A DNA stretch of 30,632 bases from Fidelibacterota bacterium TMED108. GTDB lineage: Bacteria > Fidelibacterota > Marinisomatia > Marinisomatales > TCS55. Below the pieces are notes generated by a model. It had not been told where the DNA came from. It was given only the letters and a program-made list of their open reading frames with translations, and did no database searches. Each line of letters opens with the position of its first letter. Position 1 is the stretch's first letter. Made by a program: the position numbers and the translations under genes. The stretch spans positions 68,343 to 98,974 of the forward strand of contig NHFJ01000007.1 in NCBI GenBank assembly GCA_002172545.1, given 5' to 3'. Below, one piece after another: positions 1-8,407 of this stretch.

Positions 1-2
1 TA

Positions 3-2177
3 AAAAAATGGATTAAAGCTCAGAAAAAATCCTTAAAAAAATCTAATTCTGATTCAGCAAGATCTGAACTTAAAACGCTTCATTTCAGACAAGAAAATGT
101 TCATGATTTTGCATGGTTTGCAGATAAAAAGTGGTTAGTTCAAAAAGGGGAGTTGTCTCTTCCAAGCAGATCTGATCCTGTTACACTATGGTCATTTTAT
201 CTACCAAAAAACGCTGAGTTATGGAGAAATTCGATTGAGTATCTTCATGATTCGGGTTATTGGTTTAGTAAATATTACGGAGATTATCCCTACAATCATA
301 TCACAGCTGTTGATGGAGACTTATCTGCAGGCGGAGGAATGGAATATCCGAACATAACTGTCATTGCATCTATGCCAAGCAAGCATTTGCTTGAACTGGT
401 AATAATGCATGAAGTGGGACATAACTGGTTCTACGGGATTATAGGAAGTAATGAGCGTTATCACACCTGGATGGATGAAGGATTAAATGATTATTCAAAT
501 ATTAGATATTGGCAGGATAAATATAAAGGTACGAATGAAAGGCTGGTTGTTTTTGAACCCGTTCAAGATAATTTAGGTATTGCTAAAAGTTTACAATATA
601 GCTGGTTTTCATACCTTCAATATGCATCTTCCGCTAAAAGCAAAAATGTTCAACCCTTGAATCTTAAAGCTGATGAATATACCTCTGGTAATTATGGACT
701 TAATTATTCTAAAACAGGTGTATTTACCCGCTTTCTTCATCATTATCTTGGTGATGAAAAAATGGATGAGATTATGCAAGAATATTACCTTAAATGGAAA
801 TACCGTCATCCATCTCCGGAAGATTTTAAAGCAGTTTTTAATAGTAAGTCGAAAAAGAATCTTGATTGGTATTTTAAAGGCGCACTTGAAACAATTGATT
901 ACATTGACTATGGAATAAGAAAAAAAGGAAACCAATTTATTGTTTCAAACTATGGGACATTGAACACCCCCGTTGAAGTTGTTTTTTATGCTAAAGATAA
1001 AAATGAGATCGAACGAACTTGGTTAGAAAATATAGACAAAGAAAAAAGTATTCAAGGCCCAAAGGGTGCGCGATATGCAATTATTGATCCTGATGAAAAT
1101 ATGCCAGATGTTAAGCGAGAAAATAATGCGACGCGAAGCGCTGTAAGGTTTCACTGGGTTTGGGATCAGCCCACGTATTATGATCATGATATAAATTTCG
1201 TTCCATGGGCTAATGCTAATTACTACAATGGGTTTACACCTGGCTTATTGTTTTATAAGGGGGGAGCGCCAGGATATTCAGGACTAACCGCTTTTGAGCC
1301 AATGTGGGATATAAAAAATGAAAAACCTGTTGGTAAGATTTTCAAATCATTTAATTTTGAAAAAAATATTTTTAATGAATCAAAACTTGAAATTAGTGGT
1401 ACACGTTTTCATGGAAATTCTGGCGGTAAGGTTATATACAATGGAAGAATATTAAATAAAGCGACAAACGATTTCTCCGTACTTCTAAGTCATAATCATC
1501 TAGAAAAAGCCATTCTTGATTCGAGTTTTTATAGTTCCGGTGATTATACTACTTCAACCTTTCAGTATAGTTTTAATAAAAAGATTGATGGTTTGATTAA
1601 AGACGTTTCATTTAAGTCGGGAGTGTTGTTTAGTGAAAGTTTTTCTAAAAGCTGGATTGAGGGAAAAACAAAAATTAAACCCCATAAAAAGATCAATTTA
1701 AATATGCGAGGATGGATAGGAGATTTTCATAATGGCAAAGAAGTTCCTAATCAATACCGTACGTACTTAAGCGGTGGAATTGACCCAACTTTCTCTAGCT
1801 ATATATATGATAGAACCGGTCAATCAAGCTTTGCGCTAATGCAAAATCAATATATCAAAAGCGGACCAGCGCTTCGAGGACTTTTAAAGAAAGACAATTC
1901 ATACGTTTCGTCTTCTTCAAATACGTGGGGAGTAAATCTTGATGCTAAAATTGCCTTTTTACCAAATATATTTTATGATATTGCCGGAGGGCAAGACTTT
2001 GCAACGAGCTACAGTGCTGCAGGAATTATGTTGGGTCCAATAATTATTCCATTATATCAAAGCTGGGAAAAAGAGGATCAAACTGCGAAAAACGCAAAAT
2101 GGATAACAGACAGAATTCGATTTCAAATTAATTTTAATTTATCATTTGGTAGCGGCGGTATAAGGATTGGTTCATAA
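3..2177 (+). CDS. M1-family zinc metallopeptidase with barrel-like C-terminal half (5' partial)
   Basis: The frame is open from the left edge, so the N-terminus lies outside the window. A TTG at 153 is internal, because the sequence before it still reads as M1 peptidase (NVHDFAWFAD-type segment). The catalytic region shows the substrate-recognition loop GGGMEYP (about 333-350), the zinc motif HEVGH (408-422) and the third ligand glutamate in DEGLND (477-479), which gives the HExxH-18-E spacing of M1 aminopeptidases. After about 1140 the protein changes character: alternating aromatic/polar strands and short turns through to the end, which ends in a strand-like run. This looks like an outer-membrane beta-barrel or surface-antigen-type domain fused to the peptidase. 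I infer an exported peptidase held at the outer membrane, cutting peptides for uptake. The M1 assignment is firm; the barrel is an inference from strand pattern. Confidence 0.88.
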   Translation, partial: KKWIKAQKKSLKKSNSDSARSELKTLHFRQENVHDFAWFADKKWLVQKGELSLPSRSDPVTLWSFYLPKNAELWRNSIEYLHDSGYWFSKYYGDYPYNHITAVDGDLSAGGGMEYPNITVIASMPSKHLLELVIMHEVGHNWFYGIIGSNERYHTWMDEGLNDYSNIRYWQDKYKGTNERLVVFEPVQDNLGIAKSLQYSWFSYLQYASSAKSKNVQPLNLKADEYTSGNYGLNYSKTGVFTRFLHHYLGDEKMDEIMQEYYLKWKYRHPSPEDFKAVFNSKSKKNLDWYFKGALETIDYIDYGIRKKGNQFIVSNYGTLNTPVEVVFYAKDKNEIERTWLENIDKEKSIQGPKGARYAIIDPDENMPDVKRENNATRSAVRFHWVWDQPTYYDHDINFVPWANANYYNGFTPGLLFYKGGAPGYSGLTAFEPMWDIKNEKPVGKIFKSFNFEKNIFNESKLEISGTRFHGNSGGKVIYNGRILNKATNDFSVLLSHNHLEKAILDSSFYSSGDYTTSTFQYSFNKKIDGLIKDVSFKSGVLFSESFSKSWIEGKTKIKPHKKINLNMRGWIGDFHNGKEVPNQYRTYLSGGIDPTFSSYIYDRTGQSSFALMQNQYIKSGPALRGLLKKDNSYVSSSSNTWGVNLDAKIAFLPNIFYDIAGGQDFATSYSAAGIMLGPIIIPLYQSWEKEDQTAKNAKWITDRIRFQINFNLSFGSGGIRIGS

Positions 2178-2230
2178 GTATCAAATTTTTTATATTCTTT
2201 AACATTATATAACTATATACAGGAAAAACA

Positions 2231-2995
2231 ATGAAAAAACTTTTAAACATATTTTCTCTAACAATTTCAGTAGCATTTGCCCAGGATGCTGCATCTGTTG
2301 CATCCGTACAGTTTAGCGGGGAAGGATTATCTGATCTTGAGACAAAAACACTTTATAATTATTTTATGGGAGAACTTGAAAAAGCTAGTGACGGACCGTT
2401 GCTTGCACAAGAAACAGTAGATCAATCTGTTTCTTCACTTGAGTTAACTACAACCGATTGCTTTAAAAAAGATTGTCTGTTTGCAGCTCAAGATGCAACT
2501 TCTAGTAATGTCTTTCTAGCTGGAACGCTCAAGTTTTCAAAAAGCAAGTATCGCGTTAAACTTTACAAAGTTGATTCTACGAAACCTGGAAAATCTAAAT
2601 CATACAGGATTAGATATAAAGGTGATACAGATGGCTTTATTACTGAGCTTGAAATACTTGCTTGGAAAGTTATGGGTAAGGAAGTTCCAAGCAGGCTTAA
2701 TGATAAGAGAAAGCCGAATCAAGAAACAATGTTTGAGCAAATTGCTGAAAATCCATGGGCGCAACGAGGAGCTGTTCTTGCGGTTGCAGGGCTAGGTGCT
2801 TCATCTTATTTAAAGAATACCGCTGGAGCTGCGGAATCGCAAAAAAAGATAGATAGTTTGCCTGCATACGACACAGGAGGAATTCAGGCTCATACTGATA
2901 GTCGTGATGGTGCAAAAAGCACTGCTACAATGTCCTTAGTTCTAACTGCTGCATCTTTAGCCTACGGCTACTTTACCGGAGTTTTTACTGAATAG
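2231..2995 (+). CDS. Secreted protein with CsgG/TolB-N-like domain and hydrophobic C-terminal segments
   Basis: This is a 254-residue protein of unknown function. The Sec signal peptide covers residues 1-17, with predicted cleavage at VAFA|QDA, leaving Gln18 as the new N-terminus. Residues 20-150 have the pattern of a CsgG/TolB-N-type alpha/beta domain: a first strand ending in FSGEGLS, a helix, then a cysteine pair (C77 and C82, DCFKKDC) followed by a strand with a VFLAGTL-type 'new name, same function' segment. Such Cys-x4-Cys variants occur in secreted FCB and deltaproteobacterial proteins. Two hydrophobic segments follow, about 180-194 and 231-250, suggesting membrane association. An AGGA Shine-Dalgarno at 2221-2224 supports the ATG. 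It lies 53 bases after the M1 peptidase and may share its transcript; it ends before a strong hairpin. Confidence 0.8.
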   Translation: MKKLLNIFSLTISVAFAQDAASVASVQFSGEGLSDLETKTLYNYFMGELEKASDGPLLAQETVDQSVSSLELTTTDCFKKDCLFAAQDATSSNVFLAGTLKFSKSKYRVKLYKVDSTKPGKSKSYRIRYKGDTDGFITELEILAWKVMGKEVPSRLNDKRKPNQETMFEQIAENPWAQRGAVLAVAGLGASSYLKNTAGAAESQKKIDSLPAYDTGGIQAHTDSRDGAKSTATMSLVLTAASLAYGYFTGVFTE

Positions 2996-3011
2996 ATTTT
3001 TTTAAGTTTAA

Positions 3012-3043
3012 GAGGTTAGGTCAAACGCATTTGGCCTAACCTC
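3012..3043. terminator. Hairpin between convergent genes, likely bidirectional terminator
   Basis: A 14-base arm (3012-3025) pairs with 3030-3043 around a CGCA tetraloop, with only one G-U type mismatch. It lies in the 62-base gap between the plus-strand gene ending at 2995 and the minus-strand gene ending at 3058. A T-rich run follows on the plus side at about 3054-3059, after an 11-base gap, so it is not a textbook intrinsic terminator. The position and stem quality make termination for both genes the most likely role. Confidence 0.75.
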
Positions 3044-3057
3044 GTTATCCAAATTTT

Positions 3058-4164
3058 TTAATATATTTCCATTATTGAATCACCTAAAACCTCTAAATAG
3101 GGCTCTAATCCTAAACCAGGGTTCGTAGATGATTTCATTCTACCATTTTCTCTTTTTGGAGCACCAGATGCAATATCAACGGTTACATAGCTGTTAAAGT
3201 CAGTGGCAGTGAAGAGTAATCTTGGATCAGTAGTATGCGCTAAATGCGCTATCGAAGCGGTTACAATATCTCCTCCCCAGGTATCCTCAATTGTCATGGC
3301 AATACCTAGTTCAGAACAAATATCTCTAGCTAAAGCTGCTTTAGTTATACCGCCGAATTTACTTATTTTTATATTTACAGCATCCATTGCTCCATCTTTG
3401 TAGCCTCTCAAAAGTGTCCTCATATTATTGATGCTCTCATCAAGTATAAATGGATGATTGGTTTTTTTTCGAACTGCAAGGCATTCATTATAGCTTAGAC
3501 AGGGCTGTTCAATATATACATCAATATCTGAAACAGCATTCACAACGCGCAGAGCTTCATGTGATAGCCATCCTGTATTTGCATCAGCGATTAATTTATC
3601 TCCAGCTTTCATCTTTTCAGAAACTGCGCGTATTCTTTCAATGTCCTCATCAGGATTTCCGCCAACCTTAAGTTGAAATCTTCGATAGCCTTGGTTTCGA
3701 TATTCTTTTACTTTATTTGCCATTTCTTCAGGCTGGTCTTGCGAAATAGCTCTATAAAGAACAAAGTCCTCGCCGGAAGTCCCTCCAAGTAAACTGCTAA
3801 TTGGTAGATTAGCAACCTTACCTTTAATATCCCAGCATGCAACATCAATAGGAGACTTAACATAGGGATGACCTTTTAACGATTGGTCCATAACTTTATT
3901 TAAATAAAAATTATTAGTGGCATCTAAGCCAATTAGATGAGGCCCGAGTTCTTTAATTCCAGCACGGACTCCATTAGCGTATGATGGAAGATAGAATGGC
4001 CCCAATGGACAGCATTCCCCATAGCCAATTAAACCATCTTCGGTTTCTACTGCAACAACAGTAGAATCAAAAACGGATACAGACTTGCCTTCAGACCAAT
4101 TATAGGAGCCCTCCTTTAGCGGAAGATCCACTTGATATACTGCTATTCGTTTAATCTTATTCAT
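3058..4164 (-). CDS. Enolase-superfamily enzyme, hydroxyproline (betaine) epimerase / cis-3-hydroxyproline dehydratase type
   Basis: A 368-residue mandelate racemase/muconate-lactonizing family protein of full length, without a signal peptide and so cytosolic. The N-terminal capping domain covers about 1-125 and the TIM barrel about 130-350. Visible active-site residues are the catalytic lysine in FQLKVGG (K166), metal ligands D194 (IADANTGW), E219 (IEQP) and D242 (LDES), the second acid/base lysine K266 (NIKISK) and the EDTWGGD segment near 293-299. The [10 protein letters not shown] loop, the [12 protein letters not shown] segment and the NPGLGLEP end resemble hydroxyproline betaine 2-epimerase and cis-3-hydroxy-L-proline dehydratases rather than muconate or dipeptide enzymes. 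Substrate is not certain. No other proline-catabolism gene is nearby. It follows the minus-strand hydrolase gene by 67 bases. Confidence 0.82.
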   Translation of the reverse strand: MNKIKRIAVYQVDLPLKEGSYNWSEGKSVSVFDSTVVAVETEDGLIGYGECCPLGPFYLPSYANGVRAGIKELGPHLIGLDATNNFYLNKVMDQSLKGHPYVKSPIDVACWDIKGKVANLPISSLLGGTSGEDFVLYRAISQDQPEEMANKVKEYRNQGYRRFQLKVGGNPDEDIERIRAVSEKMKAGDKLIADANTGWLSHEALRVVNAVSDIDVYIEQPCLSYNECLAVRKKTNHPFILDESINNMRTLLRGYKDGAMDAVNIKISKFGGITKAALARDICSELGIAMTIEDTWGGDIVTASIAHLAHTTDPRLLFTATDFNSYVTVDIASGAPKRENGRMKSSTNPGLGLEPYLEVLGDSIMEIY

Positions 4165-4209
4165 AATTATTTCTTTAATTTATTTTAACACTTTCAATAT
4201 AAAAAGGAA

Positions 4210-4230
4210 CATACCTTGTGAGGAAGTATG
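4210..4230 (-). terminator. Possible terminator of the dienelactone-hydrolase-like gene
   Basis: Arms 4210-4214 (CATAC) and 4226-4230 (GTATG), extended by two T-A pairs past a bulged C, form a short stem with a six-base loop just after the minus-strand stop codon. Read on the minus strand it is followed by TTCCTTTTTAT, a U-rich tract. The stem is weak and AT-rich, so it may be leaky or fortuitous. Confidence 0.35.
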
Positions 4231-4231
4231 A

Positions 4232-5182
4232 TTATTGTGTTAATAAATGTTTAGCCATAAACTGATTAGCAAACTCGAAAGAAGCCTTTCTGTACTTTGG
4301 ATTTCCTCCCATTGTAGGTCCTTTTCCTGCACATAGCCCTAAACCAATTTTTTGTCTTAAAGGTGTAGTCATGGGAATATTGAGAAAGCCCATCAATACT
4401 GCACCATCATTTCGAATTTTAAATCTACAATCAACAGTTTTATATGCATCTTTTTTAACTGTTACCGGACTTTCTCTATCGAATGAATGATGTGAGTTTG
4501 GGTAAATAGTAATTCCTATTTTTGATCCTGCTTCTTTTGCCATTTCAGCAAACTCTTTGCATGCAGAAGCGGGAACCCAGCTATCAAGCTCTCCAATTAG
4601 AATATGCTTTGGTGATTTAGTAAATATGGGATTTTGAGGCTGAGCGATACAAGGGGGGTATATTGACAAATGCGCAGCAAATTTATTTTGAGAATTTATT
4701 TTTTCAACCAAAGGTATCCATCCTGAAAACAAAGCAACTCCTCCTCCAAGACTCCACCCCATAATTCCCACGCGGTTCTTATCAATTTGTGGATGAGAGG
4801 ATACCTTGTCTAATGCGCGATAGGCATCTAATACCATTGTTGCCGTTGTGACCTCAACTTGTGAGCCAACGGTAGACTTAATTCCTCTACTTGAAAAGCT
4901 CTGAAGCTCTAGAGTCGCAATTCCAGACGACCTAAACATCTCAAGATATTTAAGGTGATGTGGCCCCCAGTCTAAACTTCCAGCAACACCTATTACTAAT
5001 GCAAAAGGGCCTTTGCCTTTAGGAAGTCTTAAGGTAGCATGTACTTCTTGATCTTCTTGGTTATCTAAGTTTGTTATTACATCTTTAAAGCCAAAAGGGT
5101 TTGAACTGTTGAAAGAAATCACTTCTTGGCTGAATACATGCGTTACTAATAAATTGAACAATATGAGATAGCTAAATTTCAT
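4232..5182 (-). CDS. Secreted dienelactone-hydrolase-like alpha/beta hydrolase
   Basis: A 316-residue protein. The signal peptide covers residues 1-18, cleaved at VFS|QEV, so Gln19 becomes the N-terminus. The alpha/beta hydrolase fold is recognisable from the nucleophile elbow GWSLGG (Ser144), the acid in LIGELDSW (Asp200) and the catalytic histidine in the YPNSHHSFD motif (His232). This Ser-Asp-His layout and the histidine motif are characteristic of the dienelactone hydrolase/acetyl-xylan-esterase-like group. A periplasmic or surface ester hydrolase acting on an unknown substrate is the safest call. The extra region after residue 240 includes two cysteines (in VDCRF and LGLCAG). The ATG lacks an obvious Shine-Dalgarno. 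It is transcribed divergently from the amidohydrolase gene, with 99 bases between the chosen starts. Confidence 0.8.
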   Translation of the reverse strand: MKFSYLILFNLLVTHVFSQEVISFNSSNPFGFKDVITNLDNQEDQEVHATLRLPKGKGPFALVIGVAGSLDWGPHHLKYLEMFRSSGIATLELQSFSSRGIKSTVGSQVEVTTATMVLDAYRALDKVSSHPQIDKNRVGIMGWSLGGGVALFSGWIPLVEKINSQNKFAAHLSIYPPCIAQPQNPIFTKSPKHILIGELDSWVPASACKEFAEMAKEAGSKIGITIYPNSHHSFDRESPVTVKKDAYKTVDCRFKIRNDGAVLMGFLNIPMTTPLRQKIGLGLCAGKGPTMGGNPKYRKASFEFANQFMAKHLLTQ

Positions 5183-5207
5183 AAGTAACTATTTGTTTCA
5201 TTATTCA

Positions 5208-5230
5208 AAATACCACTTCTTTGGGTATTT
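5208..5230. promoter_or_regulatory. Inverted repeat in divergent promoter region
   Basis: AAATACC (5208-5214) and its exact complement GGTATTT (5224-5230) flank a nine-base spacer between the divergent hydrolase and amidohydrolase genes. It could be a regulator-binding site or an RNA hairpin. Seven-base repeats arise easily by chance in AT-rich DNA, so support is weak. Confidence 0.25.
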
Positions 5231-5270
5231 GTTTAATGATTAGTTAATTTATGTTCCATTATGTTACAGC

Positions 5271-5276
5271 GAGGAG
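5271..5276 (+). promoter_or_regulatory. Ribosome binding site deciding the amidohydrolase start
   Basis: GAGGAG sits five bases before the ATG at 5282. Two upstream ATGs (5251, and 5261 in frame) lack such a site and would put extra residues ahead of a normal signal peptide, so 5282 is preferred. Confidence 0.7.
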
Positions 5277-5281
5277 TAAAA

Positions 5282-8200
5282 ATGAAAAGTGTATTTCTAA
5301 GTTTGACTGTTTTAACGGTCTTTGTATTTGCCAGTGAAAATGATACAACGCTTTCTTTTGAAGCAACAGAAGGTACGCTGATTAGCGTAGATGTTTCACC
5401 AAATGGTAAAACAATAGCTTTTGATTTATTAGGTCATATTTATTTAATGCCCTCTAATGGTGGAAAGGCGGAAGCTATAACAAAAGGAAGTTCGTGGAAT
5501 ATGTTTCCAAGGTTCAGTCCAAACGGAGAAAAAATTCTTTTTACTTCTGATAGAGGCGGAAGCGATGATCTTTGGGTCCAAAATATTAAAACAGGCAATA
5601 TAAAAAATGTAAGCACTATGGATATCCCAGTTCATCAAGGTACCTGGTCACTCGATGGAAAGCATGTTTTTGGAACTGCTCTTAATATGAAAGTACGCCA
5701 TCCAGTTTATAAATTTAATATGTTTGGAGACAAACAAGAAATAATTCCCCCTGGATCAAGATCACCGGTTACACACTTTGAAATGCATCCTTCTAATGGT
5801 TTGCTATATTATACACATGGAGACGGGAACCTATACCGCAGCGGAGATAGGATTAAAACATACGATATGACAAATGGAGAAATTAAAGTTTACATAGATA
5901 GACCCGGTGGAGCTGGAGCTCCTAAGCTTTCTAAAGATGGAAAGTTTTTAGCATACGTCCATAGAGATGATAGGCAAACATCTTTGGTCGTAAGGAATAT
6001 TGAAACAAATGAGGAAAGTATTGTAAGTACTAATCTTGATTACGATAGAATGGATAGTGGAAGTTTCTATGGCTCTTATACAAATATGAGTTGGCATCCA
6101 AATAATAAGGAAATTTTTATTTCGTATGGAGGTGGAATTCACTCAATTAACATAATAACGTTAAAAGCAAAAAAAATAAAATTTAACGCAAGGGTGAAAA
6201 GGCAAATTAAAGAGACTGTCCGTTTCAAGGTGGATGTAGCAAAAGATAAAACATCTACCAGGTCGCATCGGTGGTCTCAGAAAACACCAGCTGGAATTCT
6301 TTATGAAGCTATGGGAGATCTTTATTTAAAAAATGGCTCAAAAGTTAAAAATCTATCTAACTCAAATGATCATGAAACAAGTCCGTACTACGATTCTAAA
6401 TCTAGAAAAGTTTACTATGCGACTTGGAATGACAAAGAGATGGGCGCTGTTTATCAGATGGATCTTAGCGGTAAAAAGAAGAAAAAAATTACGAGCATTC
6501 CTAGTCAATATGGTTCTATTGTCGTTTCGCAGGATGGAGTTGTTGCGTATTTGAGAGGTGCTGGTTCATTGGTTAACGGAAACCATCTTGAAAGGCAGAA
6601 AGACTTTGAGTTGGTTTTAAATGAAGAAGGCTCTGAAAAGGTTCTGGCTTCAATTGCTTGGAGTGGAAATAGATACGCAAAAAGGCCTCCTAGTATTTAT
6701 TTTGGAAAAAATAATAAGATCTATTTTTCAGATTATGTTGAGGATATCTTGACTTTAAAATCTATCTCAACCTCAGGTCTTGATGAAAAAGAAATATACA
6801 AATTCCCACATGCTACTCGAGCTATTATTTCTCCCAATATGGAGTGGATTGCTTTTAGAGAGTATCATAGAAGCTTCGTAACTCCTTTTGAATACTTTGG
6901 TAAAGCTGTATCTATTAGCGCAGAAGATAATCTTGGTTTCACCCAACGGGTAGACAGAAAACACGATGGCGATTTTATGTCATGGTCTTCAGATAGTAAA
7001 ACTTTATTATGGACTCGCGGAAAATACCACTACGAAAAATCTTTGAATGCAATTATTGAAAAAAAATCTAAACTAACTAAGACTGACATATCCTTTACTT
7101 ATGATATTCATAAGCCTTCAAGTGTAATAGTTTTTAAAAATGTTCGCGTTCTAACAATGAATCAAGAAAAAGACATTTTAGAAGGTGTTACAATATTAGT
7201 AAGGAATAACAAAATTATTTCGGTTGGAGATAATGTAAGAATCCCAAAATCAGCAAAGGTATTTGATATGGAGGGACGCACAGTAATGCCTGGCATGTTT
7301 GATGCTCACGGTCATTATGGAAGTCCAATTTCTGCTTTAAATGTTATTGAACAGAATTTATACGGACTTAAAGCAAACCTAGCATACGGTGTTACCACTA
7401 TGTATGACGTTTATGGAACAACGCAAAAAGATTTTTGGGTTTCTGATATGATTCAAAAAGGCGATATAGATGGCCCTCGAATATTTTCTGTTGGAGATCC
7501 AATTTTTGTAACGAAATATCGAACTAAAATGTATCGACCAATTAAAACACTAAGCGATGCTATTGAGCATGTTCAATTCAATAAGGATCATGGAGCTACA
7601 GCAGTAAAAGATTATTCTAATCACAACCGAATAGCGCGACAACACCTTGTTGAGGCATCTAGGCAATTAGGAATCAATATTGTCAGCGAATCTTTTTCAA
7701 ATCCTCAGATGAATCTAACTCAGATTGTTGATGGCTTCACCGGTCTTGAACATACTTTGGGCCTAGAACCTATTTATGAAGACGTTATTCAGCTGTTAAA
7801 AAGTACTGATTTAGGAATTACTCCAACATTTATTGTTGTCTATAATGGGCCATCTGGTGAAACATACTTTTATCAATCAGAAAGACTATGGGAGGATAGA
7901 AAATTATTAAATTTTTTTAGAAAGGATGAGCTTATAAAATTGCGTCGACCAACTTTCTATTGGCCCGATGATCATTATGCTGCTCAAATGGGAGTTACAA
8001 TGAAAAAGCTTTATGATAGAGGTATAACTATGCATATGGGTGCACATGGCAACATGATGGGCCTTGGAGCGCATTGGGAAATGGAGTTATTTACGCATGG
8101 AAGTTTTTCTAATTATGATGCTATTGAAATAGCAACAATCAATGGTTTTAAGCATCACGGATTGGACCATATCCTTGGATCTATAGAGCCTGGAAAACTT

Positions 8201-8356
8201 GCAGATTTTGTTATAATGAGAGACAACCCGCTTGAAAACATTAGAAATACCCGATCAATTGAATATGTAGTTAAAAATGGGGTGGTATATAGCGGTATGG
8301 ATGCATCGAGAATATTTCCAAATCCTAAGCCTTCAGAAAAACTTTATTTTAAATAA
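5282..8356 (+). CDS. Secreted TolB-type beta-propeller / amidohydrolase fusion
   Basis: This protein has 1024 residues. A signal peptide covers residues 1-17 (FVFA|SEN; one of the few secreted proteins here without Gln at +1). Residues about 25-600 form a WD40-like TolB/PD40 beta-propeller, with repeats such as FPRFSPNGEKILFTSDRGG. Residues about 620-1015 form an amidohydrolase domain. The metal-binding start motif is DAHGHYG (H676, H678). A lysine in AVKDYSN (K776) fits a carboxylated metal-bridging lysine, H824 is in GLEHTLG, and a histidine-rich stretch begins with H918 and H922 and ends with a GSIEPGKLADFV segment typical of the family. Such fusions are common in FCB bacteria and are annotated as imidazolonepropionase- or dipeptidase-like; the substrate is unknown. 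It is a single gene with its own Shine-Dalgarno, read divergently from the hydrolase. Confidence 0.87.
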   Translation: MKSVFLSLTVLTVFVFASENDTTLSFEATEGTLISVDVSPNGKTIAFDLLGHIYLMPSNGGKAEAITKGSSWNMFPRFSPNGEKILFTSDRGGSDDLWVQNIKTGNIKNVSTMDIPVHQGTWSLDGKHVFGTALNMKVRHPVYKFNMFGDKQEIIPPGSRSPVTHFEMHPSNGLLYYTHGDGNLYRSGDRIKTYDMTNGEIKVYIDRPGGAGAPKLSKDGKFLAYVHRDDRQTSLVVRNIETNEESIVSTNLDYDRMDSGSFYGSYTNMSWHPNNKEIFISYGGGIHSINIITLKAKKIKFNARVKRQIKETVRFKVDVAKDKTSTRSHRWSQKTPAGILYEAMGDLYLKNGSKVKNLSNSNDHETSPYYDSKSRKVYYATWNDKEMGAVYQMDLSGKKKKKITSIPSQYGSIVVSQDGVVAYLRGAGSLVNGNHLERQKDFELVLNEEGSEKVLASIAWSGNRYAKRPPSIYFGKNNKIYFSDYVEDILTLKSISTSGLDEKEIYKFPHATRAIISPNMEWIAFREYHRSFVTPFEYFGKAVSISAEDNLGFTQRVDRKHDGDFMSWSSDSKTLLWTRGKYHYEKSLNAIIEKKSKLTKTDISFTYDIHKPSSVIVFKNVRVLTMNQEKDILEGVTILVRNNKIISVGDNVRIPKSAKVFDMEGRTVMPGMFDAHGHYGSPISALNVIEQNLYGLKANLAYGVTTMYDVYGTTQKDFWVSDMIQKGDIDGPRIFSVGDPIFVTKYRTKMYRPIKTLSDAIEHVQFNKDHGATAVKDYSNHNRIARQHLVEASRQLGINIVSESFSNPQMNLTQIVDGFTGLEHTLGLEPIYEDVIQLLKSTDLGITPTFIVVYNGPSGETYFYQSERLWEDRKLLNFFRKDELIKLRRPTFYWPDDHYAAQMGVTMKKLYDRGITMHMGAHGNMMGLGAHWEMELFTHGSFSNYDAIEIATINGFKHHGLDHILGSIEPGKLADFVIMRDNPLENIRNTRSIEYVVKNGVVYSGMDASRIFPNPKPSEKLYFK

Positions 8357-8407
8357 TAATTACAATAGTCCTTTATGTAGAAATTTTTTTGTGGTGTAGA
8401 TTTTCAG

